Assembly: GCF_003416885.1 (NCBI RefSeq)
Contig: NZ_QVPD01000010.1
Location: 1-64,000 of the forward strand
Length of the DNA: 64,000 nt
From: Cognatiluteimonas weifangensis
GTDB lineage: Bacteria > Pseudomonadota > Gammaproteobacteria > Xanthomonadales > Xanthomonadaceae
Direction of reading: 5' to 3'
This document shows positions 17,796 to 29,400 of the stretch, piece by piece; the stretch's first letter is position 1, and each line of letters begins with the position of its first letter. Position numbers and translations under genes: made by a program. The notes under the pieces were generated by a model that was not told the origin of the DNA, searched no databases, and saw nothing but the letters and a program-made list of their open reading frames with translations.

Positions 17796-18671
17796 TCAGC
17801 GATCGACCAGGGTTCCGCCCGGCAGGAACTGCCAGGTGCGCACGACGTTGAGGATGTCCGGGTCCTCAGCCGTTTTCGGCAGCGGCGGATAGGGTTCGGC
17901 AAGCTTGGCGATGCGCAGCGCCGCGGCGTCCAGCAGCGGGATGTGGCTGGAGCGGACGATGTCGGCGCGCTCCACCGTGCCGTCGCGGCGGATGCCGACG
18001 TTGATCACCACCACGCCGCCGATGTGGCGCCGCCGGGCTTCGTCGGGATAGTTGAGGTTGCCCACGCGCTCGACCCGGTCGACCCAGGCGCGCAGGTAGG
18101 CGGCCCAGGCGTACTCGCGGGTGCTGGCGGAGACGAACTTGCGCGTCGGCCGCTTGGCGTAGCGCTGCGAGCGCAGGTGGATCTCCGCCGCCAGCCGCGC
18201 CATCGCCATGTCGTGCTCCAGCTTCAGCCGCCCGGGCGGCAGCGGCGTGGCCTGCACCTGCGGCGCGGTCTGCGGCAGCGGCGCGCGGGCGCGGCCGGCG
18301 CTGCTGCTGAGGATGCGCGCCTGCGGCGGGGGCTGCGGCGCCGGGCTTTGCGCCCGCAGCTCGTGCGGGGCCAGGCCGGCGTCGACCTTGGGCACCTGGC
18401 CGGTCTGGCTGTCGCGCGGGCGGGTGGTCTTGTCGCTCTCGCCGCCGCCCTGGTTGCTGGCCTGGGCGAGGAAGTCGGCCTGCTTCGGGGTCAATGCGGT
18501 CCGGGTCTGGGTCAGGATCACGTCCAGCGTCGGCAGCACCGGCGCGGCGTCGCTGACCACGAAGCCGACCCCGAGGATCAGCAGCCCGTGCAGCAGCAGC
18601 GACAGCACCAGGGTCGCGCTCAGGCGCTCGCGGTCGCCGATCTGCGGGCGGGGGGCGGCGACGGCGGCCAT
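17796..18671 (-). CDS. TonB-like energy transducer, TonB3 type by position
   Basis: A 291-residue protein with an N-terminal membrane anchor (LSATLVLSLLLHGLLILGVGF, about residues 17-38), a Pro/Gln-rich spacer (about 100-150) and a C-terminal TonB domain (YPDEARRRHIGGVVVINVGIRRDGTVERADIVRSS). TonB passes proton-motive force from ExbB/ExbD to outer-membrane partners; no exbBD is nearby. It lies downstream of gshB and divergent from pilG. P. aeruginosa has the same order, with tonB3 next to gshB-pilG, and TonB3 there affects twitching motility and pilus assembly. A pilus role is inferred from this order. The start at MAAVAAPRPQ was preferred over a GTG 27 bases upstream. Confidence 0.87.
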   Translation of the reverse strand: MAAVAAPRPQIGDRERLSATLVLSLLLHGLLILGVGFVVSDAAPVLPTLDVILTQTRTALTPKQADFLAQASNQGGGESDKTTRPRDSQTGQVPKVDAGLAPHELRAQSPAPQPPPQARILSSSAGRARAPLPQTAPQVQATPLPPGRLKLEHDMAMARLAAEIHLRSQRYAKRPTRKFVSASTREYAWAAYLRAWVDRVERVGNLNYPDEARRRHIGGVVVINVGIRRDGTVERADIVRSSHIPLLDAAALRIAKLAEPYPPLPKTAEDPDILNVVRTWQFLPGGTLVDR

Positions 18672-18807
18672 CAGTGCCGTCCCGGCAGGCCGGGCCACAG
18701 GCCGGGCGGGGCCTGCGCGCCGCTGGAAGGGTGCCCGTCGGCCGGCGGAGCCGGGTCCGGGCGAGGGCCGGCCCCGGGCCGCGGACGCCGTACGGCGGAC
18801 GGCCCGA

Positions 18808-19755
18808 TCACCCGCATCGGGCCTGGATCGCGTCGAACAGCTGCCCGGCGATGTTGAGGCCGAACTGCTTGTCCAGCTCGCGGATGCAGGTCGGGCTGGT
18901 GACGTTGACCTCGGTGAGATAGTCGCCGATCACGTCCAGGCCGACGAAGACCATGCCGCGACGCCGCATTTCCGGCCCCACTTGGGCCGCGATCCAGCGG
19001 TCGCGCTCGGTCAGCGGGCGGCCTTCGCCGCGGCCGCCGGCGGCCAGGTTGCCGCGGAACTCGTCGCCCTGCGGGATCCGCGCCAGGCAGTAGTCCACCG
19101 GCACCCCGTCGACCAGCAGGATGCGCTTGTCGCCGGCGCTGATCTCCGGGATGTAGCGTTGCGCCATGGCCAGGTGGCGGCCGCCCCCGGTCAGGGTCTC
19201 GAGGATGACGTTGGTGTTGGGGTCGCCGTGGCGGGCGCGGAAGATCGAGCGCCCGCCCATGCCGTCCAGGGTCTTGAGCACCGCCTCGCCGTGCTCGGCG
19301 ACGAAGGCCTTGAGCGCGCCGGCATCGCGGCTGACCAGGGTCGGCGGGCAGCATTGCGGGAACTCCAGCGCCGTCAGCTTCTCGTTCATGTCGCGCAGCC
19401 CGCGCGGATCGTTGACCACGCAGGCGCCGGCGGCCTGCGCCAGCCCCAGGACCTGGGTGTCGTGGATGTAGTCGGGATCCACCGGCGGGTCGGTGCGCAT
19501 CAGCACCACCTGGCCCGCGCCCAGGGGGATCCGCGACGCCGAGTCGAGCTCGAACCAGTCGGCGGGGTCGTCGCGGACCGCGAGCGGGGCGACCAGCGCC
19601 TCGGCCAGGCCGTCGCGCACCGACAGCCCGCCCGGCACCACGTAGAGCAGCCGATGGCCGCGCCGCTGCGCCTCCAGCAGCATCGCGAAGGTGGAGTCCT
19701 TGGCGACCTTGATCGACCCGATCGGGTCCATCACGATGACGACATCCAGCGACAT
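18808..19755 (-). CDS. gshB: Glutathione synthetase
   Basis: A 315-residue ATP-grasp ligase that joins glycine to gamma-glutamylcysteine (E. coli GshB has 316 residues). The start MSLDVVIVMDPIGSIKVAKDST is characteristic, with an ATP-grasp core at LKTLDGMGGRSIFR and the C-terminal FVGLDVIGDYLTEVNVTSPT forming the metal and glutathione site. Its ATG is 182 bp from the pilG ATG on the opposite strand, and tonB follows after 136 bp. The gshB-pilG neighbourhood is conserved in pseudomonads. Longer upstream frames were rejected because they run into the pilG promoter region. Confidence 0.96.
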   Translation of the reverse strand: MSLDVVIVMDPIGSIKVAKDSTFAMLLEAQRRGHRLLYVVPGGLSVRDGLAEALVAPLAVRDDPADWFELDSASRIPLGAGQVVLMRTDPPVDPDYIHDTQVLGLAQAAGACVVNDPRGLRDMNEKLTALEFPQCCPPTLVSRDAGALKAFVAEHGEAVLKTLDGMGGRSIFRARHGDPNTNVILETLTGGGRHLAMAQRYIPEISAGDKRILLVDGVPVDYCLARIPQGDEFRGNLAAGGRGEGRPLTERDRWIAAQVGPEMRRRGMVFVGLDVIGDYLTEVNVTSPTCIRELDKQFGLNIAGQLFDAIQARCG

Positions 19756-19854
19756 GCGATCGATCCGCGACGGAACCCGGGGAATGGTAACAGGGGCGCC
19801 CGGCGGGCCGGACCGCGTGAACGCGTTCAGACAGCGGTGCCGGCCATCTGGTGC

Positions 19855-19885
19855 TTGACAGTGCCGCCGCGGGCTGGGATATAGA
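19855..19885 (+). promoter_or_regulatory. Sigma-70-like promoter for the pilG-chp operon
   Basis: TTGACA at 19855-19860 is a perfect -35 hexamer. It is followed 17 bases later by GATATA, or 19 bases later by TATAGA. The pilG ATG is about 53 bases past the -10, preceded by GGGGAG. This is the clearest promoter sequence in the window and faces only the pil/chp genes. Confidence 0.65.
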
Positions 19886-19937
19886 CGGTTCGCAGCGACG
19901 CCGGCAAGCACGAAGCGCCGCGCACAGGGGAGCAGCA

Positions 19938-20339
19938 ATGACGCCAGATGACAGCCACACCGGAAGCCTCGACGGCCTCCGCGTGATGGTGATCGACGAC
20001 TCCAAGACGATCCGGCGCACCGCCGAGACGCTGCTCAAGCGCGAAGGCGCCGACGTGGTCACCGCCACCGACGGTTTCGAGGCGCTGGCCAAGATCGCCG
20101 ACCACCAGCCGCAGATCATCTTCGTCGACATCATGATGCCGCGCCTGGACGGCTACCAGACCTGCGCCCTGATCAAGAACAACCAGCTGTTCAAGTCCAC
20201 GCCGGTGATCATGCTGTCGTCCAAGGACGGCCTGTTCGACAAGGCCCGCGGCCGCATCGTCGGCTCCGAGCAGTACGTCACCAAGCCTTTCACGCGCGAG
20301 GAACTCCTCGACGCGATCCGCAAGCACGTCAACGCCTGA
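19938..20339 (+). CDS. pilG: Type IV pilus response regulator PilG
   Basis: A single-domain CheY-like receiver of 133 residues. It has the acidic pair in VMVIDDSKTIRR, the phosphoacceptor Asp64 in FVDIMMPRLDGYQ, the conserved Thr/Ser region VIMLSSKDGLFDKARG and the switch Lys in YVTKPFTREEL. In the Chp pathway the kinase ChpA phosphorylates PilG, which promotes pilus extension and cAMP production. It opens the cluster, with GGGGAG ahead of the ATG. The short N-terminal tail (MTPDDSHTGSLDG) is typical of PilG. Confidence 0.93.
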   Translation: MTPDDSHTGSLDGLRVMVIDDSKTIRRTAETLLKREGADVVTATDGFEALAKIADHQPQIIFVDIMMPRLDGYQTCALIKNNQLFKSTPVIMLSSKDGLFDKARGRIVGSEQYVTKPFTREELLDAIRKHVNA

Positions 20340-20359
20340 CCGGGGGGCAGGGCAATCCA

Positions 20360-20725
20360 ATGGCACGCATTCTCCTGATCGAGGACTCGCCGACCGACAC
20401 GGCGGTGCTCACCCAGTTGCTGGAACGCAACGGCCACCAGGTGCTGACTTCGGGCAGCGCCGAGGACGGCATCGAGGTCTGCAAGCGCGAGCTGCCGGAC
20501 CTGGTGCTGATGGACGTGGTGCTGCCCGGCATGAACGGTTTCCAGGCCACCCGCGCGCTGTCGCGCGACGGCGCCACCAGCGCGATCCCGGTGCTGATCG
20601 TCAGCACCAAGGGCATGGAGACCGACAAGGCCTGGGGCCTGCGCCAGGGCGCCAAGGACTACATCGTCAAGCCACCGAACGAGGGCGCGCTGGTGGCCCG
20701 CATCAACGAGCTGCTCGGCGCCTGA
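20360..20725 (+). CDS. pilH: Type IV pilus response regulator PilH
   Basis: A 121-residue CheY-like receiver: ARILLIEDSPTDT, phosphoacceptor Asp52 in LVLMDVVLPGMNGFQ, Ser/Thr at VLIVSTKGMETDK and Lys at YIVKPPNEGAL. PilH works with or against PilG in the Chp system and is thought to drain phosphate from ChpA, setting pilus retraction and polarity. It lies 20 bp after pilG with a GGGGGG ribosome site and is followed after 1 bp by pilI. Confidence 0.93.
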   Translation: MARILLIEDSPTDTAVLTQLLERNGHQVLTSGSAEDGIEVCKRELPDLVLMDVVLPGMNGFQATRALSRDGATSAIPVLIVSTKGMETDKAWGLRQGAKDYIVKPPNEGALVARINELLGA

Positions 20726-20726
20726 G

Positions 20727-21281
20727 ATGAGCAGGCAGCGCGGCCCGTTCGAGATCCTCGCCGACTACGAGCAGCGCAGCCTGGCGCACGTCGCCGGCCT
20801 GCCCGAGCAGCTCGACGCGCCCGGGCTGTGGCGCGGGGTCGGCTTCCGCATCGGCGGCAAGCGGCTGGCGGCGGGTTTCGACGAAGTGGTCGAGATCCTG
20901 CCGATGCCGGAGGTGACGCCCGTGCCCGGCGCGCAGCCGTGGATGCTCGGGGTCGCCAACATCCGCGGCAACCTGCTGCCGATCGTCGACCTCAAGCAGT
21001 TCCTGGAAGGCGAGCGCACGGTGCTGTACGAGGGCCAGCGCGTGCTGATCGTGCGCCAGCCCGGCGGCGACGTCGCGGTGACCATCGACGAGCTGTTCGG
21101 CCAGCGCAGCTTCGTCGAGGAGCAGCTGCTGCCGGCCGAGGCGCTGTCCGACCACGACCTGGCCGGCGGCCGTTACGCGCATTTCGTCGATCGCGCCTAC
21201 CGGCAGGCCGACAACGCCTGGGGCATCTTCAGCCTGGAACGGCTGGCCCGCACTCCCGAATTCAGACAAGCCGCGGCCTGA
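20727..21281 (+). CDS. pilI: CheW-like adaptor PilI
   Basis: A 184-residue CheW-domain protein (about residues 30-175). Typical stretches are GFRIGGKRLAAGFDEVVEILPMP, WMLGVANIRGNLLPIVDLKQFL and RVLIVRQPGGDVAVTIDELFG. PilI links the receptor PilJ to the kinase ChpA. Its ATG follows the pilH stop by one base, so translation is probably coupled, and pilJ follows after 36 bp. CheW domains are non-catalytic, so identity rests on fold motifs and position. Confidence 0.93.
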   Translation: MSRQRGPFEILADYEQRSLAHVAGLPEQLDAPGLWRGVGFRIGGKRLAAGFDEVVEILPMPEVTPVPGAQPWMLGVANIRGNLLPIVDLKQFLEGERTVLYEGQRVLIVRQPGGDVAVTIDELFGQRSFVEEQLLPAEALSDHDLAGGRYAHFVDRAYRQADNAWGIFSLERLARTPEFRQAAA

Positions 21282-21317
21282 CCGCCGCGCATCGCAACCG
21301 AAGGTCGAGGTCGAACC

Positions 21318-23339
21318 ATGAGCACTGTAATGGACACTGTCGCCGGCAAGGGCCGCAACGTCGGCACCAACGTCTGGATCTGGTTGCTGATCCTGTCGCT
21401 GCTGGTGTTCGCAGGCAATACCATCTGGGCCACGACCAAGGCGGCGCGGCTGGGTGGCGCCAGCACCGCGGCCTCGAACCTGCAGGTGAACTCGCAGCGC
21501 CTGGCCAACCAGGGCCGCGAGGCGGTCGGCGGCGACGCCGAGTCGTTCGCCGCGTTCAAGGCCACGCGCCAGCAGATCGACAGCGACATCAAGCTGCTCA
21601 ACGACCGTTTCGGCCAGACCGCGGGCGTCGCCGGCCCGATCAACACCGTCACCGACACCTGGGCGCCGTTGGCCGAGGGCGCCGACCAGCTGGTCGCCTC
21701 GGAGAAGGCGGTGCTCGGCCTGGCCGGTAACGCCAGCAGCTTTACCCAGCGGGTGCCACAGCTGCAGGCGCAGATGGACGAGGTGGTGCGTGCGATGTCG
21801 GCCTCCGGCTCGCCGTCTTCGCAGATCTACATCGCCCTGCGCGAGGTGGTGCTGGCCGCGACCATGGCCCGCCGCGTGACCGAGATCCAGGCCGGCGGCG
21901 CCAGCGCCTCGCTGTCCGGCGACGCGCTGGCGCGCGACGCCGGCGTGTTCGGGCAGGTGCTCAAGGGCCTGCGCGAGGGCGATCCTGCGCTCAACGTGCA
22001 GCGGCTGACCAACGCCAACGCGCTGGCGGCGCTGAACCAGGCCAACACCCTGTGGACCGCGATGAAGACGGACCTCGACGCGATCCTGGGCACATCGCAG
22101 AACCTGTTCCGCGCGCAGGCCGCCGCCGACGCCATCGCCACCGGCTCCGACAAGCTGCTGGCGGACAGCGAAAACCTGTTCAGCGCCTTCACCGCGTTCG
22201 GCTCGCTGAAGGACACCAGCATCATCGGTGGCGTCTGGGTCAGCATCGTGTCCGGCGCGCTGGCGTTGCTGGCGATCGTCGGCCTGCTGTTCTCGCTGAA
22301 CCGCGCCCAGCGCCGCCGCTACGAAACCACCATGGAACTCAACAACCGCAACCAGGAGGCGATCATGCGCCTGCTGGACGAGATGGGCTCGCTCGCCGAA
22401 GGCGACCTCACGGTGAAGGCGACGGTCACCGAGGACATGACCGGCGCGATCGCCGACTCGATCAACTTCGCGGTCGAGCAGCTGCGCAGTCTGGTGCAGA
22501 CGATCACCGACACGTCGGTGCAGGTGGCCTCCAGCGCGCAGGAGACGCAGGCCACCGCCATGCACCTGGCCGAGGCCGCCGAGCACCAGGCGCACGAGAT
22601 CAACTCGGCCTCCGACCGGATCAACGAGATCGCGGCCAGCATCAACCAGGTGTCGAAGAACTCCGCCGAGTCGGCCGAGGTGGCGCAGCGCTCGGTGCGG
22701 ATCGCGACCAACGGCGCCGGCGTGGTGCGGCAGACGATCGCCGGCATGGACTCGATCCGCGACCAGATCCAGGAGACCTCCAAGCGCATCAAGCGCCTGG
22801 GCGAGAGCTCGCAGGAAATCGGCTCGATCGTGGAACTGATCAACGACATTTCCGAGCAGACCAACATCCTGGCGCTGAACGCGGCGATCCAGGCGGCCTC
22901 GGCCGGCGAGGCCGGCCGCGGGTTCGCGGTGGTGGCCGACGAAGTGCAGCGCCTCGCCGAGCGCTCGTCCAATGCGACCAAGCGCATCGAATCGCTGGTG
23001 CAGACGATTCAGGCCGACACCAACGAGGCGGTCAGCTCGATGGAGCAGACGACCTCGGAAGTGGTCGCCGGCGCGCGCCTGGCCGAGGACGCCGGCACCG
23101 CGCTGGGCGAGATCGAAAACGTGTCGACCAACCTCGCCGACCTCATCCAGGGCATCTCCAGCGCGGCGCAGCAGCAGACCGCCGCGGCCTCGAACATCAC
23201 CGAAGCGATGAACACGATCCAGTCGATCACCGCGCAGACCTCGCAGGGCGCCAGCCAGACCGCCGAGTCGATCGGCAACCTGGCCCAGCTCGCCGCCGAC
23301 CTGCGGCGTTCGGTCGCCGACTTCAAGCTGCCGGCCTGA
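21318..23339 (+). CDS. pilJ: Methyl-accepting chemotaxis-like receptor PilJ
   Basis: A 673-residue membrane receptor. The first membrane segment is at about 12-34 ([20 protein letters not shown]), a periplasmic domain follows (35-300), then a second segment at about 303-325 ([26 protein letters not shown]). A HAMP linker and signalling domain follow, with the hairpin-tip motif [37 protein letters not shown]. PilJ senses pilin/surface contact and drives ChpA. Gln/Glu-rich heptads flank the tip as in methylated receptors, but no methyltransferase (pilK) gene follows. In P. aeruginosa pilK lies between pilJ and chpA; here chpA starts 94 bp after pilJ. Confidence 0.95.
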   Translation: MSTVMDTVAGKGRNVGTNVWIWLLILSLLVFAGNTIWATTKAARLGGASTAASNLQVNSQRLANQGREAVGGDAESFAAFKATRQQIDSDIKLLNDRFGQTAGVAGPINTVTDTWAPLAEGADQLVASEKAVLGLAGNASSFTQRVPQLQAQMDEVVRAMSASGSPSSQIYIALREVVLAATMARRVTEIQAGGASASLSGDALARDAGVFGQVLKGLREGDPALNVQRLTNANALAALNQANTLWTAMKTDLDAILGTSQNLFRAQAAADAIATGSDKLLADSENLFSAFTAFGSLKDTSIIGGVWVSIVSGALALLAIVGLLFSLNRAQRRRYETTMELNNRNQEAIMRLLDEMGSLAEGDLTVKATVTEDMTGAIADSINFAVEQLRSLVQTITDTSVQVASSAQETQATAMHLAEAAEHQAHEINSASDRINEIAASINQVSKNSAESAEVAQRSVRIATNGAGVVRQTIAGMDSIRDQIQETSKRIKRLGESSQEIGSIVELINDISEQTNILALNAAIQAASAGEAGRGFAVVADEVQRLAERSSNATKRIESLVQTIQADTNEAVSSMEQTTSEVVAGARLAEDAGTALGEIENVSTNLADLIQGISSAAQQQTAAASNITEAMNTIQSITAQTSQGASQTAESIGNLAQLAADLRRSVADFKLPA

Positions 23340-23433
23340 CCGCCAGGATCGACGCAGGGATGAACATGTACGCACCTGTCCGCGTGTCCGCTGGCGACCT
23401 GTGCGCAAGGCGCGCGCGGCGGAGGGTGGCGCG

Positions 23434-26400
23434 ATGACGACGGTGCTGCGCGACGCGATCGACTACACCACGCTGGGCTGGGTCAAGCCGGAGCTGGACG
23501 AAACCCTGCGCCAGGCGCGGCTGGAAATCGAGGCCTTCGCCGAGGATCCCACCGACACCAGCCGCATGCGTTTCTGCGCCGGCTATCTGCACCAGGTGCA
23601 GGGCACCTTGCGCATGGTCGAGCTGTACGCGCCGGCGATGGTCGCCGAGGAGATGGAGCAGCTCGCGCAGGCGCTGCAGGAAGCGCGCGTGCCCGACCAC
23701 GACGAAGCCTGCGCCACGCTGATGCGCGGCGTGGTGCTGCTGCCCGATTACCTGGAGCGGCTGCAGGGCGGGCACAAGGACATCCCGATCGTGCTGCTGC
23801 CGCTGCTCAACGAGTTGCGCGCGGCGCGCGGCGAGACCGGACTGAGCGAAAGCGTGCTGTTCGCGCCCGACCTGCAGCGGCCGCTGCCGGACACGCTGGC
23901 GCCGGAAGCGACCGGCCCGCGGCAGTCGCGCGAGGTCAGCGCGGCGCCGCTGCTGGCACAGCTGCACGATGCGCTCGCCGGCTGGCCGGAGCAGGGCGCG
24001 CCGGCATCGGCGGCGGCGCTGGCGGCGGCGATCGACGGCCTGCTGGCGCAGGCCGGCGAGGAAGCCGGCCGGCGCATGCTGTGGGTGGCTTCCTCGGTGG
24101 CCGGCGCCCTGCGCGACGGCGCCTTGCCGCCGACCGCGGCGCTGCGCCAGGCCTTCGCCAGCGTCGAGCGCGAAACCCGGCGCCTGTTCGAGGACGACGG
24201 CTTCGGCATGCCGCGCGCCGAGGCGGCGCTGGAGCCGACCCGGCAACTGCTTTACCACGTCGCCCATGCCGATGCCGAGCACGCCGCGTTGCAGGGCCTG
24301 CGCGACACCTTCGAGCTCGACGCGCAGGCGCCGAGCGAATCGGAACTGGCGCACGCGCAGGGCAGCCTGACCGGCCGCAACCGCGCGCTGCTGGACACCG
24401 TGTCGGCCGCGGTCAAGGAGGACCTGCTGCGGGTCAAGGACGCGCTCGACCTGCATCTGCGCAGCGGCCAGGGCGACGTCGCCGGGTTGCAACCGCAGGT
24501 CGAGGCGCTGGGCCGGGTCGCCGACACCCTGGGCATGCTCGGCCTCGGCGTCGCCCGCAACGTCGTGCAGCAGCAGCGCGACGCGATGCGCGGCATCGTC
24601 AGCGGCGACCACGGCGCCGACGAGGGCGCGCTGCTGGATATCGCCGGCGCGCTGCTGTACGTGGACGCCTCGCTCGACGAGCAGGTCGCGCGTCTGGGCG
24701 GCCCCGGCGCCGGCGCCGACGACGACATGCTCGCCAGCGAGTCGCGCAAGGTGCTGGAGGTGCTGGCGCGCGAGGCGATCGCCAATTTCGCCGACGCGCG
24801 CCAGGCGTTCGTCGCCTTCGTGGAGACCAACTGGGACCACGGCGAACTGGTCGAAGTCCCGCGCCTGCTGCAGGAAGTCGCCGGCGCGCTGCGGATGCTG
24901 GAACTGCCGCTGCCCGCGCAGTACCTGACCGGCGTGCAGCTGTTTGCCGAACGCGAACTGATCGCGCGCCACCGGGTACCCAACGGCCGCCAGCTCGACA
25001 CCCTGGCCGATGCGCTGGCCAGCCTGGAGTACTACCTGGAGGCGCTGCGCGAGCAGCGCCCCAACCGCGACGACATCCTCGATATCGCGCGCAACAGCCT
25101 GGAATCGCTCGGCTACTGGCCGCTGCCGGCGGCCGAGCCGGTCGCACCCGCAAGCGCACCGGCGCCCGACGCGGCCGACGCGCCGGCCCTGCCGGTCGAG
25201 CCGTCGCCGGTGGCGGCGGCTTTCGAGGTGCCTGGCATCGAGGTGCCCAATGTCGAGGCGCAGGCCGTCGAAGCGCCGAGCGCGGTGGAGGCGTCCGCCG
25301 CCCCCGCTCCCGTCGCGCCGCCGGCGCCCGCCGCGGAGCCGCGGCCGCAACCGGCACCCGCATCCGCCCCGGCCGCGGCGCCGGTCGGCCAAGGCACGGT
25401 CGGCGGCTTCGAGGTCACCGGCGACGAGATCGACGACGAAATCCGCGAAGTCTTCCTCGAAGAGTTCGAGGAAGAAATCGACAACCTCGACCAGTTGCTG
25501 CCGCCGTGGCGCGCTGCGCCCGAGGACCTGGAGAAGCTGCGCCCGATCCGGCGCGTGTTCCACACCCTCAAGGGCAGCGGTCGCCTGGTCGGCGCCAGGA
25601 CCCTGGGCGAGTTCGCGTGGAAGACCGAGAACATGCTCAACCGCGTGCTCGACGGCACGCGCCCGGTCAGCGACGCGGTGGTGGCGATGGTCGACCAGGC
25701 CTTCTACACCCTGCCGCAGCTGCACGCGGCGCTGCGCGGCGAGGGCAGCCTCGGCGCGGATCTTGCCGGGATGCAGGAGGTCGCCGACCGCATTGCCGCC
25801 GGCGAGGACGCGTTCTACACCGCGCCTGCCGCGGCCATGGTGCCGGAGCCCGAACCGGAGCCCGAGCTCGTCGCCGATACGGCCGAAGCCGCAGTCGCCG
25901 CCGCCGCCGGGACGATCGCGCCCGAGCTGCCGGCCGGGCCCCAGGACACCGCGACCGGCGACGACGGCGTCGTGGCCAACGTCGATCCGGTGCTGCTGGA
26001 AATCCTCGACACCGAGATCAGCGGCCACCTGGCCACCGTCGACCAGTGGATTTTCGCCGCGCGCACCGCCCCGGCCAGTGCCGACGACGGCCTGCTGCGC
26101 GCCATCCACACCATGAACGGCGCTTTCGCGATGACCGAGGTGCCGGCGATCACCGACGCCATGACCCCGGCCGAGGCCTACGTCAAGCGCCTGCTGGTGG
26201 CGCATGCGATCGTCACGCCCGAGGGCGTCGATGCGCTGGCGCAACTGACCGAAACGGCCCGGCTCACGCTGGCCGCCCTGCATGCGCCGGCGCCGCGGGT
26301 GCCGCGCTGCGACGCGCTCGCCGCGCGCCTGGCCGCCCTGCGCGACAGCCTGCCCGAGGGCATCCTGCCGCTGGAGGAAACCGCGGCTCCGGCACTGCCG

Positions 26401-29400
26401 GTCGAGCCGGCCGACGACGCGCTGGCGCGGGAGCTGGCCGCGCTGGACCTCAGTGCCTACGGCGACCTGGCCGCCGCATTCGAGGACCCGGACGCCGCCC
26501 AGGCGGAGCCGAGCCGGATCGAACCCGTGGCCTTCAGCGACTTGGAGGCCAGCGGTCTGGAAGCCGAAATCTTCGCCCCCGGCCCGGAAGCGGCCACGCC
26601 CGCCGCGGATGCGCCGGCACCGGTCGAGGATCTCACCGCCGATTTTATCGAAGCCGAGCGCCTCGAAGCCGAGCGCCTCGAAGCCGAGCGCCTCGAAGCC
26701 GAACGCCTCGAAGCCGAACGCCTCGAAGCCGAACGCCTCGAAGCCGAACATGCCGCAGCCGAGCGTGCCGAAGCCGAACGCGCCGAAACCGAACGCGCCG
26801 AAACCGAACGCGCCGAAGCCGAACGCGCCGAAACCGAACGCGCCGAAGCCGAACGCGCCGAAGCCGAGCGCGCCGAAGCCGAGCGCGCCGAAGCCGAGCG
26901 TGCCGAAGCCGAGCGGCTCGAGGAAGCCGAGCGTCTGGAATACGCGCAGCTGGAGGCCGAATACGCCGAACAGGACCGCCTTGCCCGCGAGCAGCAGGCG
27001 CAGGCCGAACGTGCCGCAGCCGAACGTGCCGCAGCCGAACGTGCCGAAGCCGAACGTGCCGAAGCTGAACGTGCCGAAGCCGAACGCGCCGAAGCCGAAC
27101 GCGCCGAAGCCGAACGCGCCGAAGCCGAACGCGCCGAAGCCGAACGTGCCGAAGCCGAACGTGCCGAAGCCGAACGGGCCGAAGCCGAACGTGCCGAAGC
27201 CGAACGTGCCGAAGCCGAACGTGCCGAAGCCGAACGTCTTGCTGCAGCCCCGGCCGCAATCCCGCCGGCCGCTCCGGACTCGCGGGCGCGGACGGCCGCA
27301 GCGGTCGAGGATCCGGACGAGGCCCTGGACCTCGCCGGGCTCGATCCGGAACTGGTGGACATCTTCGTCGAGGAGAGCGTCGACCTGCTGGACCATGCCG
27401 ACGGCCTGCTGGCGCAGCTGCACGAGACCCCGGGCGAACGCGAGCTGCTGATCGGCCTGCAGCGCGATCTGCACACGCTCAAGGGCGGCGCGCGCATGGC
27501 CGGCATCATGGCCGTGGGCGAGCTCGGCCATGTGATGGAGTCGCTGCTGGAAGCGGTGGTCGACCAGCGCACCGAACTCGGCCGCGACAGCGTGCCGTTG
27601 CTGGAGCGCGGCATCGACCGCCTGCATGCGATGGTCACCCGCGTCGGCACGCGCCGCGCGATCGCCCTGCCGCAGCAACTGATCGCCGAATTCGACGCGC
27701 GTTCGCGCGGGCAGGCGTTCGCGCCGGCGGCGCACGACACTGGCGCCGCGGCCGCGCCCGCGCCGCTGCCGGCGCCGAAGGTCGAACTCAAGCCGCTGTC
27801 GGCGCCGATCGGCGAGCCGCACCCCGACGACGACGTCAGTGTGCGCGCCCCGCAGGAGCAGGTGCGCATCCGCGCCGACCTGCTCGACCGTCTGGTCAAC
27901 TACGCCGGCGAGGTCGCCATCTACCGCGCCCGCCTGGAGCAGCAGCTCGGCGCGTTCCGCAGCGCGATGGTCGAGATGGAACAGACCAACATGCGCCTGC
28001 GCGACCAGCTGCGGCGCCTGGACAGCGAGACCGAAGCGCAGATCATCGCCCGCTACCAGCGCGAGCACGACACCGCCGATCAGACCTTCGACCCGCTGGA
28101 ACTCGACCGCTTCTCGACCCTGCAGCAGCTCTCGCGCGCGCTGGCCGAGTCGGCCGCCGACCTGACCTCGCTGCAGGGCTCGCTGGACGACCTCACCCGC
28201 CAGTACGAAACCCTGCTGCTGCAGCAGTCGCGGGTCAGCTCGGACCTGCAGGAAGGCCTCATGCGCACGCGCATGGTGCCGTTCGACGCGCTGGTGCCGC
28301 GCCTGCGCCGGGTGCTGCGCCAGGCCGCGACCGACACCGGCAAGCAGGTCCAGCTCAAGCTGGAAGGCGCGCAGGGCGAGCTCGACCGCAACGTGCTCGA
28401 GCGCATGACCGCGCCGCTGGAACACATGCTGCGCAACGCGGTGGCGCACGGGCTGGAAGCGCCGGACGCGCGCCGCAAGGCGCGCAAGCCGGAAGAGGGC
28501 GAGATCCGGATCGCGGTGCGCCGCGAAGGCTCGGAAGTGGTGCTGGAGGTCGCCGACGACGGCGCCGGGCTCAATCGCCAGGCGATCCGCGAGCGCGCGC
28601 TGGCGCGCGGCCTGATCCGCGGCGACGCGGTGCTGGCCGACAGCGTGCTGGACGCCCTGATCTTCGAGCCCGGCTTCTCCACCGCCGACCACGTCAGCCG
28701 CCTCGCCGGCCGCGGTGTCGGCATGGACGTGGTCGCCAGCGAGGTGCGACAGCTCGGCGGCACCATCGACATCCAGACCCGGGCCGGCAAGGGCACCAGT
28801 TTCCTGCTGCGCCTGCCGCAGACGCTGGCGGTGACGCAGGCGGTATTCGTGCGCATCGGCGAAACCAGTTTCGCGGTGCCGATCGCATCGGTGCGCGGCG
28901 TCGGCCGCATCGCGCGCGCCGACCTCGACAAGCCGGGCGCGAGCTACGCCTACGGCGGCGAGGACTATGCCTTGCACGATCTGGGCGTGTTGCTCGGCGC
29001 CGGTGCGGCCAAGGCCGAGGGCCAGTTGCAGATGCCGCTGCTGCTGATCCGCTCCGGCGACCTGCGCGCAGCGGTGGCGGTCGACCAGGTGCTGGGCAAC
29101 CGCGAAATCGTGGTCAAGCCGGTCGGCCCGCAGGTCGCCTCGATCCCGGGCATCTTCGGCGCCACCATCATGGGCGACGGCAACGTCGTGGTAATCCTCG
29201 ACGTCGCCCCGCTGGTGCGCCGCCGCGCCGCGCAGCCACGCGATCTCGCGCCGGCGCCGGCGGTGGAAGCGCGCAGGGTGCCGCTGGTGATGGTGGTCGA
29301 CGACTCGGTGACCATGCGCAAGGTCACCGGCCGCGTGCTCGAGCGCCACAACTTCGAGGTCGGTACCGCGAAGGACGGCATCGACGCGCTGGAGCGGATG

